A stretch of DNA of 64,000 bases, from positions 1 through 64,000 of the forward strand of contig JAWPHD010003102.1 of NCBI GenBank assembly GCA_037043455.1, in the 5' to 3' direction. Positions 33,050-45,719 of this stretch are shown one piece after another (positions within the stretch are counted from its first letter, which is position 1; each line of letters begins with the position of its first letter). The notes under the pieces are model-generated. The model was not told the DNA's origin. It did no database searches and saw only the letters and a program-made list of their open reading frames with translations. The position numbers were made by a program, and so were the translations under genes. This stretch comes from Cyrtodaria siliqua (lineage: Eukaryota > Mollusca > Bivalvia > Adapedonta > Hiatellidae).

Positions 33050-34330
33050 GTGCTACAGTGCAACACATGGGCCAGGGGCAAATGTGACCCCAGGGCCACA
33101 TGGAAAATATGAGAGGTGTGGGACTTGTAAGTTTTTACCCATACAAGTCGATGTAATACATGTGACACCTGGGCAAAGCCAAATGTGACCCCATGGTCAC
33201 CATTTGATAAAACTTAAGACACGAGCATAAGGGGACAGTAAATGCTATAAATTGAACCTGTGCCTTTTGTAGTCGCAGAGTGGAAGAAGACTGTCAATGT
33301 TTTTCCAATATAAGTCTATGTAAAACTTTAACCCTTCAGGCTGGCTGAATTTTTACAAAGGGTCATCATTTGAACAAATTTGATAGAGGACCATAAGCTT
33401 AAAGCAAATGCGAAATGTCAAACCTCTGCCTCTTGCAGTTTCAGAGACGATATTTTTCCATTTTTGTCTATGCAACTCTATGAAAAAATGTGACCCCAGG
33501 GGTGGTGTCAAATGTGACCCCAGGGTCACCATTTCATTAAACTTGGTAAAGGACCATACACTTTTTTAATATTGAAAATATTAAACTTGTGGATGCTGTA
33601 GATTCTGAGAAACAAAGTAAATTCCTATATAAGTCTATGTAAAACTGTGACCCCACGTGGCGGGGCCAACTTTTAAATCGGGGTCACCATTTAAGGAAAC
33701 TGATTAGAACACCATAATGTTGTCTTAAATGCAAAATATAAAACAACTGCCTCTTGCAGTTTCAGGGAATATCAGTTTTTTAATGTTCTTCCTATACAAC
33801 TCTTATGTTAAACTGTCACCACCTGGGCGGGGCCAAACTTGACATCAGGGTCACAAACCGAACAAACCCGGTAGAGGACCATAAGTGTATAGCACATGCA
33901 AAATATTAAAGCTCTGGCTCTTGCAGTTTTAAAGATGAAGATTTTTGAAATTGTTTCCCTATACAAGTCTATATAAAAGTGTGACCCCCTGGCCAGCTGA
34001 TTTTAACCCCAGTGTCACCGTTTGAGCAAACCTAGTAGAGGATCATAAGCTGGTGATACATGTAATACACGAGAGCTCTTGCCTTGTGGTTTCAGAGAAG
34101 ATTTCTTAAAAAAAAAATCCTATATCAGTCTATGGAAAAGATGCGAAATCTCAATATACAAACTTTATACCCCCGGGTCACAACCATTTTTACCCAACGG
34201 GGACTTCATTTGTTCAAACTTGGTAGTATATGCGTTGGCGATCATTTTAAGAAACTGGCAATATCTGCCTGGCGTTTCTGGAGAGTAAGATTTTTAATGT
34301 TTTCAACCATATATGGTAATAGCAGCCATG
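33050..34330 (+). repeat. ~165-bp tandem repeat, about 7 diverged units
   Basis: The block CTATACAAGTCTATGTAAAA, with changes, recurs at about 33138, 33305, 33466, 33625, 33790, 33957 and 34118. Each is followed by TGTGACCCC..GGGG-type text and then GGACCATAA and CTCTTGCAGTTTCAGA. Unit length is about 160-170 bases. It resembles a repeat common in bivalve genomes; the ancestry is an inference. Confidence 0.85.
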
Positions 34331-34339
34331 TCAAATGTT

Positions 34340-35580
34340 GCGCTCACCTAATTTTAACAAATCTAAAGAGCATTCATCCGAGGAACATCCTTGTGAAGAT
34401 TAGCCAAACCTACTTTTAACAGAGGTTTCTGAGGAGGCCGTTTGAAGCAGAACTTTACAACACAGACAACGAGTGTTCCATAAAAGGTACATTTCACAGC
34501 GACAGTGGAAAGTGTTGTCTTTGGTTTTTGTTGTTTACTTTGTTGTGACGCAAAAGGGGGAATGGGGAATGGGGAATATACTACTTCAAGGGTAAAGAAG
34601 TCGAATTGCGACAAATATCTCCGGTAAAAGAGAGCAACAATAGAATGAGCAGAACAACATTTCCTTACTGTTTTTCTGAAGACACTAACTTGCAATTGTA
34701 CATGTCCTTTCTCGAAAGCGGCTAAGATAGCTCTGCGAAATGTCCTGCTTGATTACAGTGTAAGTGCACTGTGAAGTGTGTCAACGCCACTGTTATTGGA
34801 TGTTTTACTGCACTTGCCAATTTCCATGAAAAATACCATGAATTCCTCAATGTAACAGTGTCACTTATGTTCCAGATTTATACTGAACAAACACCACAAA
34901 CAATAATTTATCACAAATTACCAAAGTGTGAAATACTAACCTGGCAAATGCCTTCAGCCACTGCAGCTGCCTGTGAACGCCTCAAGCGGGACACACAACA
35001 ATGCAAGATATGTTTACACTGGAAATAAGAACAGAAAACACCATGTAAACACGTGTACAAGACATAATGGGAGGAAGTAAAGGAAGTTTAACATGGCAAC
35101 ACTATATGTTTTTGTTAGGCATAAATCCACTGACTTGTACCTTAACCATAGAACAGAACAGAGTTACTGTGAAAGTGTGGATACTAAATGCGTGTTTGTA
35201 TGCCTCTTACGCCAATTGCACCACATGTAAGGTTATATATCATGTTGTTTCCCTCTTCACCCTTTTGCAAATGATACTAATACGCACTCAGACAAAAGCA
35301 GTCACATTACAGTGAACATGGTTGTATAGTGTTTCATTACCCTCACCTAAATGAAAACAGTTCCCATCTTCACCTCTTTAAATAAAGTTCCACTGAAGAA
35401 AAACTTGTGTACGGAACACAGATGCGTCGGGCAACAATGAGGGAAAGCTGTGGGATTACTTGGTAATTCTTGATGTGGAATCAATATGCATATCTAAACT
35501 TCATTGGTAGGCATCCTGAATGGTTAAAACAGAGAAACGGCTGAAGACTGTGTGAGAAGATTTGCACACAACTAGGACTA
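34340..35580. other. Non-coding, with a diverged copy of part of the 542-bp unit
   Basis: Text at about 34890-35040 (GAAATACTAACCTGG, CAATGCAAGATATGTTTACACTGGAAAT) is a diverged match to 35770-35880 inside the 542-bp tandem unit. No gene was recognised. Confidence 0.5.
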
Positions 35581-35586
35581 CCAGGT

Positions 35587-36670
35587 TTTACAAAACCGCA
35601 GCCTTAGCTCCACCGATACAAGGTCTACTTTATCCCATAATCGATATGCACATATTGACCTGTCAGTCATGAATCGTGTAAGTTAAAATATATGTATCTC
35701 CATTGCTTACCACTTGCAAGTGAGAGATGATGTAGGGAAAGTCATAATGCCAAAATAAAACATCACAGGTTACTCCAGTGTAAAATACTAACCTGGGAGG
35801 TCTTCACTCACTGCTGTTTTATTTCAACACCCGTAGCACGACTCACACCAATGCAGGGTATGTGTACACTGAAAATACAATCCAAAACATCCTGTGAAAA
35901 AGGGCACGGGGAATAAAGTTTGCAAAACCTTGGAAGGAAAACACATGGTAACAGTATCTGTTTTGTAAAATGTACCATTAATTCGAAGACTTGTGAAGAT
36001 TGAAAAGCGCACGGTCTATTCAGCATGAACCACACAATGTCAAATTAGGGTATATTTCAATAACAACCACAAAGGAAAATGAGCCAGACAAAGCGGCTTC
36101 ACATCTTGTGTGCCTCCACCATGGGCAATTTACAAAACCGCAGCCTTAGCTCCACCGATACAAGGTCTACTTTATCCCATAATCGATATGCACATATTGA
36201 CCTGTCAATCATGAATCGTGTAAGTTAAAATATATGTATCTCCATTGCTTACCACTTGCAAGTGAGAGATGATGTAGGGAAAGTCATAATGCCAAAATAA
36301 AACATCACAGGTTACTCCAGTGTAAAATACTAACCTGGGAGGTCTTCACTCACTGCTGTTTTTTTTCAACACCTGTAGCACGACTCACACCAATGCAGGG
36401 TACGTGTACACTGAAAATACAATCCAAAACATCCTGTGAAAAAGGGCACAGGCAATAAAGTTTGCTAAACCTTGGAAGGAAAACACATGGTAACTGTATC
36501 TGTTTTGTAAAATGTACCATTAATTCGAAGACTTGTGAAGATTGAAAAGCGCACGGTCTATTCAGCATGAACCACACAATGTCAAATTAGGGTATATTTC
36601 AATAACAACCACAAAGGAAAATGAGCCAGACAAAGCGGCTTCACATCTTGTGTGCCTCCACCATGGGCAA
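35587..36670 (+). repeat. 542-bp tandem duplication, two near-identical units
   Basis: Unit 1 is 35587-36128 and unit 2 is 36129-36670, starting TTTACAAAACCGCAGCC and ending in CCATGGGCAA. Only a handful of bases differ (for example ACACCCGTAGCA against ACACCTGTAGCA, CACGGGGAATAAAG against CACAGGCAATAAAG). The short minus-strand open frames inside are parallel copies of each other and do not show known domains. On the minus strand CCAG|GTTAGTATTT looks like a splice donor and is kept in both units and in the older copy near 34940. Confidence 0.9.
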
Positions 36671-36674
36671 TTGT

Positions 36675-37450
36675 AGGTGTTAATACATGAATGTCCATAT
36701 AAGCCTCTACCATAGACAAATGAAGGTATTAATATATGAATGGCCATATAGGCAGGGTTTGAAATTTAATTTTACACACTTCAGTCGTCCCCAGTCAGAT
36801 TTACATGTAAAATTGATACAAAATACAAGATCTCTCTTGGAAGTGACTATACATTCAAACGCATGCATTCCACCAATGAAAACAAGATGTGTTTTCTTTG
36901 ACATTTACAATATGCTCACCAACCTCTTAACATTTTTTTCAGTCATAACTTTTAAGCATGTAAAATTCATTTCCTTGTATATGACTTTTGCCTACATACG
37001 CATAACCGCCACTGGATTACTTTATATTTCAGTAAATTTATAAAACATTTTGGAATATATTATTGGTTTGTATAAACACAAAAGTTTGTAGCTTAATAAG
37101 TGCAACCGTATGCTTTTATTTACCACCATCTAAACATAACGCATCCTCTTTCATGGCTTTTCAAGTATTTTTATTTCCAAATAATAAATGGGTATTCTGC
37201 TATTTTGCCAGAAGCTAATCAAGAGGTGGCGACAAACTGTTTAATACATTATATCAGTCAACTTGTGACAAATATTGGCCAATATATGGATCTGACACGC
37301 GTATGTATATAGAAATTAACCTGTCATAATTAGAAGATAGTGCCCAGTCCTCCCCGACAATATAACACACAGGAGACGGTACTATTGCTTACACCGCCAT
37401 TGCTTACCGGCATGCCATGCGCGAAAAACACACAGATCACTGTTCAGCGA
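36675..37450. other. No feature recognised
   Basis: A short near-repeat (ATGAATGTCCATATAAGCCTCTACCATAGACAAATGAAGGT... then ATGAATGGCCATATAGGC) lies at 36685-36755. The rest is AT-rich with no recognised gene. Confidence 0.4.
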
Positions 37451-37610
37451 CACCTGTCACACACCATCAAGCATGTGTGGCACGTCATCTTTCAACACAT
37501 GTAGGGTTACATATCATGGACAATTTTCTGTGGTGGAGGCAGACCACGTACGTTGTCTGGGTACAACCAGTACAAGAAATCAGAGAGAATCATCCTTTTA
37601 CATTTAAAGT

Positions 37611-37755
37611 GGAGTACGTGGCTCAGTGGTAGAGCACCGAACTTCAGATCAGAAAGGTCGTGGGTTCGATCCTCGCCGTGGCCATGTCATTTATCCTTGA
37701 GCAAAATAATTAATACACATTGCTTACTACTGGTTCTACCCACGGAACCTGCACA
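37611..37755 (+). mobile_element. tRNA-derived SINE, copy 1
   Basis: The head has a box A (TGGCTCAGTGGTAGAGC, about 37619-37635) and a box B (GGTTCGATCC, about 37665-37674), as in tRNA genes read by RNA polymerase III. The anticodon stem does not pair well, so this is not a working tRNA. The body ends in ATTAATACACATTGCTTACTACTGGTTCTACCC. Copies 2 and 3 share the body. Confidence 0.8.
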
Positions 37756-37916
37756 TAATCGTCGACACACCATCAAGCATGTGTGGCACGTCATCTTTCA
37801 ACACATGTAGGGTTACATATCATGGACAATTTTCTGTGGTGGAGGCAGACCACGTACTTTGTCTGGGTACAACCAGTACAAGAAATCAGAGAGAATTATC
37901 CTTTTACATTTAAAGT

Positions 37917-38062
37917 GGAGTACGTGGCTCAGTGGTAGAGCACCGAACTTCAGATCAGAAAGGTCGTGGGTTCGATCCTCGCCGTGCCCATGTCATTTAT
38001 CCATGAACAAAATAATTAATACACATTGCTTAATACTGGTTCTACCCACGGAACCTGCACAT
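37917..38062 (+). mobile_element. tRNA-derived SINE, copy 2 (in the tandem duplicate)
   Basis: Same head and body as copy 1, with few changes. It arose by the 306-bp tandem duplication and not by a separate insertion. Confidence 0.8.
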
Positions 38063-38074
38063 AATCGTCAAAAG

Positions 38075-41000
38075 GGGGTGTTGCAGTATCGGTAGATACA
38101 TAGATACATGTAGGATCCAAGTCATTCTTTGAAAAAGGAGTCGCGCTCGTGGTCACCTTGCATCAAATGGAAGTCACTGAACTTCACTTTTGTTTCTCAA
38201 TGGAAATATTGCATTCTATTCTGACAACAATTGTTATGTCGCTATGAAGACACTAAAAATACGACACTTTTGTACCACTCTCCAACGCATATACACACAA
38301 ATTCCAAATAAAACACATTATACTGTTACAGTTTAGCATATTACTTACAATACATGCGTTTACTACCACGATTCACTTCGCTGAATCGCTGAAACAAATT
38401 AACGCGCCAAACAGGAAAAAAATGGCGGTAAATGAAAACATCCGAGGGTTTCCCGTATTTACTTTAGTATAGCTACTTACGGTTACCAAATGCGCAAACA
38501 TCAACTACACATTTAAGGGGCATGTTTGTGGACACACTACCCTCCGACTTTTCACCCGTATATTTAATCATGGAAATTGATTGACAAACAATAACAAAGC
38601 GCAGTAAACTAGGTCACGCTATACAAACACGAAGTTGACAAACAATAACAAACCAGTCATCAACTGCGTCTGCACACTTTAATCATACGTACAACAGTCG
38701 ACGGTGCCAACACTCTCCACATTACAACACATATTCTACTTACGACAAAGTCTATACGCCTAATTCTACAACGTCAACTGCTCTCTTTGATTTCATGTGC
38801 GCAAAAAAGATGGCCGCATCAGCATCAAAATAAATAAATATGAAACAGAGGCTATGACGTCAGGCTATTCCAACAATACATTACTTTCATGGAACGCCTC
38901 CCGAATATTGCGTTTTTGGACAGTGAGGTCTAAAGCAACTTTATTCTCAATATAAAAAACACATATATCTATACAACACTTCCTTGGAATTTTATTAGAA
39001 CAAAATGTATTTCACATCGACTCAAAACATTATACAGAAAGTGGAATTCACAATTTACTATATCCATACACGAGGGGTACAGCAAATTCACGCTTCACTG
39101 TGCACTATATGCAGTATATGGAATCTCGAATTAGGTCAAACTCCAATACAGTAGTAGAGCGTTCAATGGTTTCCATACACAGTAATAGTTATCTGAATTT
39201 CTATATTCATGAATAATAACGCTCTATGAAAAGGGGTAATGATCCTTAACACGCTTTATTATGGAGGTAGTATACAATAGCGTCGGCCCTACACCTGCGA
39301 GATAGCGGACTGATAATTAAAGCTGGCATATCTACTCTTTGTTAACTCCGGTACTACACTCTGTTAAGCGGGCGGATAGCTAGGAGTGACTAGTTCCTAA
39401 CTATTGCTGTGCTATACAGAGAAGTACACTGTTCCTCGAGAACAGTCCGCTCATAGATGTGAAGTCGTGTAACACTTTGCTGGGAAAAACAGGTTGACAA
39501 AGTCTGTTTATCATGCGGTGTGCTATGTACCCACCAACCAATAGTGCCCGAATGTTGCCAGACTACTAGTCATAGTGGGGCCCGACCCCATCCATAAGTG
39601 TAGTAAGTCCAGTGGGGAGCTAGACTACCTGTTGATCTCGAAGAGCTCGATGATTGGTGGTTGGTTGGTAGGTGTTGTGCCTGTTTCTGGGTTCACGAGC
39701 CATCCCAGGGGTAGAACTAACAGGATCAAGTTACCCGATGCCAAAAAGGGTCGTAGTAGTGCTATGACGCACCCTCTGTCATCATGTAGATGAATATGTT
39801 AAAAGTTTACTCCTGGCATGATGATCTCTATAGATTACCAGTTAACTTACCCACCGTATAGTATTTTGCAAAATATCTGGATGACAAGGCCAGATATACA
39901 CGGTCGGTCACGGTGGGTGCACGTCGTGTGGTGTGGCGCTATGTAAGAGGGTGACACAACCGAATACACCGATATACACCATGCCTCTATGCAGAGGTCG
40001 AAACACGTGGTCATTTCACACAAAAGTGTGTAGAGTTAAACAGCCAATATTGAACAATGGCCGATTCCACGATACGAAGTAGTCTGCAGTGTCACTGTCG
40101 GATTTTATAAGATGGCGGACGACAACTTTGGAAAAAGGTAGGGTATCTCTTTTTAGCCGATACGTAGTCAATATTATTTACCTGACCAAGCTAATGTGAT
40201 GTTCATATGCCGAAATGTTCAAGTAATTCATTATTGCGATTGTCACAACCCCTTGTAACAGTGTGTTTGAGAAATAAATATCCAAATTGGTCATATGTCA
40301 GGTAAACAAAAATAGAGTGGGAGAACCCACTATTTTCTTGTTATTTGGTCATAAGAAAAGCAAATAAGCACCAGTTCCGGCAATAAATAGTCGACAGATA
40401 TGCAACATAATGCACTCGTGTTCTATGTATTGTTAACGATATTTGTGTTTGAAAGCATGACCTAGTTCATCGTGTAGACCCAATTTGAAAGAATTACCTA
40501 GTTCACCGTGTAGACACAATTTCATTTTCTTAGTTTTGAGGAAATATGTTACTGTGTAGACCCACTGTGTTAATTTGTTGTTTTTGTCTTGTTGTCCGTC
40601 GTACGTCCGTCCTCCGTCCGGTAACCTTTTGTTGTGAACAGTACAGAACAGACCATATCTTTTATTCAACTCAGGTTACATGGTATGGTAACAACACGAG
40701 TACCGATATAACATATACAAACATTGTGGGTAAATTAATTATGCATAGTGAATTGAAGAAGCTTATTTAAAGAGAAAAAAAAAAGAACAAAAATATTCGG
40801 AATTATCCATTTTCTTATATAGGTGAGGTGGTAAAGCGACTTTAGTGAACAAGTCAAAAATTACACCAGAAAATATCGGATAATAACAAAAGTTAAAACT
40901 AGAGCTATCACTGAAGGTGATTATTACCACCGCTTGGTGACCTGTTTGAATATGTTTGTAGCCTAAAAAAGATCTTGATTCTGATTTTCATATTAATTGA

Positions 41001-41930
41001 AAAAAATAACATAACAGGATAACAGCCAATTGAATTTGAGGATAACAGATAACAATGAATTAACAATACTAGAAACAGGTAACAGTAAATAAAATAATTG
41101 AAAACAATTCTAAATTTTACATTTTTACGATAGGTGGTGGAGAATGAGAGGGAGGGGTTGGGGACAATATAAGTCACATGCTGCTTCTCACAAGTTAAAA
41201 GTAAGACATTTTAATTTTTAAATCGTTTAATTGACATGAAAATGCGTCTATTGTGAAAGTTACATAACATCACTCAAAGTCTCGCCAAAATCTAACCTAA
41301 CATAAGTGGCAATATCTTCTCCTGTATTGCTATTTGTAATTGTTGTTTGTTTCTGTGCGTGTTTGTAGTTGACAGTGGTTCTTTAATGCTACATTTCCTG
41401 TTCGCTTTTTATATTTTCACAAGTGCTTTAGCACTAGTTTTCTCACTTCAAGACTTTATTCACGACACACCAACACATATTAGCTTTAGTATACTCAAAA
41501 CCCGGATACGTATGCAGAAATCGACGACGTCAATAAGTGGCGAAATGTATATCTTAACTAGTCATAACTTACAAAAATACTTGATCGATTTCAATAAACT
41601 ATGGTTCATTATCTTAGGTGATTTCCAAATCAATGATCTACTTTATATACCAACTTTCTAAAGTAATACTTGATTTTCCAAAACTACGAATCTTTTTCTT
41701 AAACCATTTTTTCAAGCTAATTATATACGATACAATGGCGAGAATTTGAGAGATTTTATGAACAACATATTTACTATTTAGTTAATTACATGTCAGTTTC
41801 TTACTTTTAACTCATGAGAAGCAGTAAATGATGCCAAATGTTTAACTGGTGCATTGACGACGCCAGCACGCAAACACGCCTGCTAAACAGCTCTGGTACA
41901 GCTCTCTGTGCCGTATGTGCTACTCAATGA
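38075..41930. other. Long non-coding stretch
   Basis: No gene recognised. ATG starts in a MAA-like context (AAAAATGGCGG at about 38425, AAGATGGCCGC at about 38810, AAGATGGCGGACG at about 40110) look like first-exon ends but have no domains. At 39550-40020 a slightly GC-richer tract reads on the minus strand 'LLRPFLASGNLILLVLPLGW'; it loosely resembles 13380-13500 but is unassigned. At 40590-40620 CGTCCGTCCTCCGTCCG is like the end of the satellite at 51960. At 41170-41310 there is a text block (CACAAGTTAAA, CTCAAAGTCTCGCxAAAAT) shared with 48965-49040. Confidence 0.4.
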
Positions 41931-41949
41931 TAATATCGCACGACACTCA

Positions 41950-42560
41950 AAACTGTGACATTCCAAAACGGCCTACTCGCATATCAATCATCAAAGAATA
42001 TCATTAATGTGTAGGAAACGAAAAACGTCAGTGATTCAGTACCAGTTACCGTAAGAGTACCAGTTACCGCGGGAGTACCACAAGGCTTAGTTCTAGGTCA
42101 GATCTTATTCCTCACATATAAGAAGACCTATCGGATAACATCACATCAAACGTAACTCTGCAGATGATACCACAGTGAACCTGGCTGTCTTTGGTTTCCA
42201 AGATGCTCAATTTCTGTAGCGGCACCTTGACAAACACTTCCTATCTGAAGAACAATGGGATATGGCGTGTAATCCATGTAAGTGTACAGCCATCCATTCA
42301 ACTCGATCTAAAACTCAAATCTCATCAACTTACACACTGCATGGTCACACATTAGAAACAATAAGCAGTGTCAAATACCTGAGTGGCAACATAAGCAGTC
42401 ATCTTACTCGAAAAATCATATCAAATAGGTCAGTACTTTAAGCAACAGAACTCTGGGCTTCCTTTAGCGTAATATCAGAAGTGAAAACACAGCCATAATA
42501 ACAACTGCATCTGGCGTCCTCATGCTCAACACAATATAGACAAACAGTGATGATTTGACT
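41950..42560 (+). pseudogene. Jockey-like LINE reverse transcriptase remnant
   Basis: One frame reads 'VPVTAGVPQGLVLGQILFL' at about 42045-42105, the RT motif GVPQGxxLGPxLF. After a frameshift comes 'SADDTTVNLAVFGFQDAQFL' (catalytic ADD at about 42162-42170). Then 'SEEQWDMACNPCKC' follows, then 'THSKTQISSTYTLHGHTL'-like text and 'VKYLSGNIS' for the usual KYLGxxxS. A stop (TAG) and frameshifts show decay. It differs from LINE A and LINE B and is a third LINE type. Related proteins are the jockey/CR1-like elements common in invertebrates. Confidence 0.85.
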
Positions 42561-42599
42561 ACAGGCTAATGGATTTGACAGCCTCGTAGGAGGCTAAAT

Positions 42600-43190
42600 G
42601 CATGTAGGCATTTGGATTGCAACTAGTCATTGACTTCAGAAAGTCTTCCTAAAATACCGTCAGTTCAGGATGTCAAGCATATTATGACACTAGATTCATA
42701 TGAGAAATCATTTTGCAACCAACCGGCATCTCTTTGTCAAATTTGTGTCGAGTATGACTAGACTGTCGAAGAACACCCGGACTAGTGCTTTGTACGCAGC
42801 AGTTGACCTTATGGCCGTGTATTTGCGCTTTTAACACGCCTACAGAGTGATGTTGCTTGAAGTATTGACATTTTCGTCATGATCTTTACGGGTAAGGTCA
42901 ATACGTATGTTCACACCCATGCATGTAATACTTCAAATCAATATATATGAGGAATAAGATCGGACATATAACTGGGCATTATGGTACTCCTGCGGTAACT
43001 AACACTATGTCGGAGTCTTCGTTGTCAATGACTACCTATTGCAATTTTTCAACACGTCCATATACCCGAAGTCGCCATGTACTGGTAAACATGAAATTAC
43101 AAAGAAAGACACGCATGCAAAGAGGTGTGCGGTTTATGTATATTGTCAGAAGCTTTAAGGTATGGTTATGAATCACTGACTTTTAGAATT
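42600..43190. other. Flank of the LINE remnant, no gene recognised
   Basis: May include the decayed 3' end of the jockey-like element ('RRTPG'-like text at about 42770 is weak). The open frame 42947-43171 has no recognised domain. Confidence 0.3.
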
Positions 43191-43197
43191 CCATTTC

Positions 43198-45131
43198 CAC
43201 TGTAGGTAAAGTGTGAATACAATTTGAGTTTGTAGATATCAACACGCTAGTTTGTAGACAGACAAATGATGGTTTGTAGCTGTGGAAACCTTTATTTGGC
43301 AAATAATCGGGATTTTACAAGTTTATTCTCCATAATACTGTACACTGCCTGTCTGTGTTTTACATTTCCACAATGCCCGAGACTTTCAAGTGACCATATC
43401 GACTTTACGACGTATAAATCTGAATTTGATGTTATCAGAAGGTGTACTGTAAGAACTTGTATATATCTACTTTACTGCCTTATATTTCATCAAAATACAT
43501 TTGTTTGATCAGTTCAATTGTATTTAAATATGTTTCTTATAGATCTTAGCTTCAAAACTAAATTTTAAAGCCCAGATATATAGTTTGTCAGATTTGTTTT
43601 GTAAATGTTAACATCTATCGAAGCGAGTGTTTGTTGAAGTTAAGCGTTAGTTGTTCGATGTAGAGGCGCTGGTTTGTTTTAGATTAGCGCATTTTCTTAC
43701 AGGGTAATTATTAACATTTAGCTCACCTGTTCCTTATGTTCAAAGTAAATTCGGCAAAAAATAACTTTTTTATTCATTTTATAACATCCTAACGAAAATT
43801 GTCAGGGTATATTATGTGCCGCTCAACCGTTTGCCCATACTTCCGTCAATGTTCTGTCTGGTGGTTAATTCGTTTTGTGAAGTTCAGTCATTTGCCCTAC
43901 ATAATTCGTATTTCTTTGAAATATATAAACTAAAACAATTAACGGTCGCCCTATATTAATTTTTGAAAATAGTGTTTGTTAATGTTCTGAGCTCATGATT
44001 TTTCATGGACATGTCAATATTTATTTACGAACCACATTTAAATATGAATACACAAATATCTTCAGTAGTATATTGATTAATTAAGATGATTACATACAGT
44101 AAAATTGTATTTTATAGAAATTCAGCAATACCTAACTGATCATATTTGTGTTATAAAATTGACTGATGAAATAAAATAAATGTTTTGTGCTTCATATGCT
44201 AGCCATAACTTCATTCATTATAATATATATAATACTATATATAATATGGCAAAACACATAAATAAATAATTACGTGTAGTCTTACTGTTTGTGGAGTATT
44301 CAATTATTTCCAATTAATATAATCATATTTTCAGATTGTATATGTAATGAGAGCAACACGCTTCTACCAAAAATAGGTAAATGGATAAACCTTCACCCTA
44401 CTACCCCGAAGGCGGGTAGATGTATTTCAAGGAAATATTTTTAAGTTTAAAAATACACGTAAATTATATAAAGACTGCACTAACGTTTACCTTATTAATA
44501 TATACGTTACTTTTCTGTTGTTTGGCAGCAAGTGTCTATATATATAAATGTAAAAACTGCATGACTACTTCTTGTCTCAATAATGAATATACTACGAGAA
44601 AATAAGAAAAGTTAGAGTTTTAAAAAGTCACCAAAACCATAGAAAACCTAGCGCTTATAGCAAACATACCATCGACTAACTAGTGCTTAACTTCAACAAA
44701 CCGGTGCATCTACATCTACAAACTTGTCTAGATTTCAGTGAAATGAGCATTTAAGACAAATATAAATAAGTATTTCGGTATATCTACTACAGTATATCAT
44801 TTTAATTAAACAAATATGAAAGAAACAGCGTTTAGACATAGATATTTAGAAGAAATGTTATAACATCATATACCATATATGTTTCGCTATGCCTTATGTA
44901 ATAAATGAAATAAACATATAAAACATAAAGCAACATGTCGTCAAAGTTATCAGAGTTTAAAGCAGAGAAGAAAATGTAACTTAACGTTTGAAGCAAATGA
45001 ACTATCGTAAAAATACTAAGTTTGTTTACATTTTTAATGCTAATTCAATCCTATGATGCAACTGAACCTGTCTTCAAACTAGCGTGTTGATATTTACAAA
45101 CTCAAGTTCGATTTGCACTTTACCTACAGTG
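43198..45131. mobile_element. 1,934-bp terminal-inverted-repeat element, non-autonomous, 5-bp target duplication
   Basis: The ends are exact inverted copies for 16 bp (CACTGTAGGTAAAGTG) and stay alike for about 65 bp, including ATCAACACGCTAGTTTG on both arms. ATTTC lies directly outside both ends (43193-43197 and 45132-45136). A second inverted pair lies inside (TTTGTTGAAGTTAAGC at about 43631 and its complement at about 44690). No transposase is coded; the longest open frames are under 85 residues. CACTG ends with a 5-bp duplication do not fit one superfamily neatly: Transib/RAG-like elements make 5-bp duplications with CAC ends, and CACTA elements start CACT but make shorter ones. Confidence 0.9.
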
Positions 45132-45434
45132 ATTTCTATATGTCGGAAAATAAACCGAATAGATCCCTAAACAATCTCTCAGGGAAAATACATTTCCATT
45201 TCGTTATCTACGCATCGGTGATTTTATTTGATGATTGAGATGCGAGAAGGCCGTTTTGGAATGTCACAGATTTTAATGTCATGCATTATTGTGTCACAAA
45301 CTTTATCATTGGGTAGCACTTCGGAAGGTGTGCGGATTTTTGGAACGAGATTACACGAGAACGGTGATGTAAATACTAAAAATGTCAGAAATCATAGGGT
45401 TTGTTTAACTCGATCAGCGTGATGTGATTTTCTT

Positions 45435-45621
45435 AAAGAAATATAAAAAGATCGGACAGGGAAAGTAGCATTCAAGGAGGACAGTAAACCACAAAACACA
45501 GAAACAAACACGCAAACAGACAAACAAGAAGGCAAAAGCAATAATAAATGCAAACGACATCACAAACACAAAAAGGGTTGACAATAGGGCTACCGCCTTG
45601 GAACGGTCAGTGGCAAAGTAG
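45435..45621 (-). mobile_element. LINE C family, 5'-truncated 3' UTR copy 3
   Basis: Near-identical to 5471-5655, again starting at AAAGAAATATAAAAAG and ending at GGCAAAGTA. Its closeness to the copy at 5471 suggests recent activity of this LINE. Confidence 0.85.
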
Positions 45622-45656
45622 TCCTACTCACACACCTGACAATTTCCGGTTAACAT

Positions 45657-45677
45657 GTTGTGTGTGTGTGTTAGTTA

Positions 45678-45710
<33 letters not shown>
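45657..45710 (+). repeat. (TG)n microsatellite
   Basis: Two runs of TG dinucleotides interrupted by TTAGTTAA. Confidence 0.9.
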
Positions 45711-45719
45711 AGTTGTGGC

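Larger units (their letters stand above)
37461..38070 (+). repeat. 306-bp tandem duplication containing a SINE
   Basis: ACACCATCAAGCATGTGTGG starts at 37461 and again at 37767, and the match runs to CACATAATCGTC. The two units are almost identical, so the duplication is recent. It doubled the SINE head and body. Confidence 0.9.

Noticed and set aside
35808..36577. Two matching 75-residue minus-strand open frames
   Set aside because: Copies within the 542-bp tandem units without a known domain; the splice-like site is mentioned but no gene is called.
37611..37990. Two tRNA genes
   Set aside because: Box A and B are present, but the anticodon stem does not pair and a SINE body follows; a third copy elsewhere shares the body.
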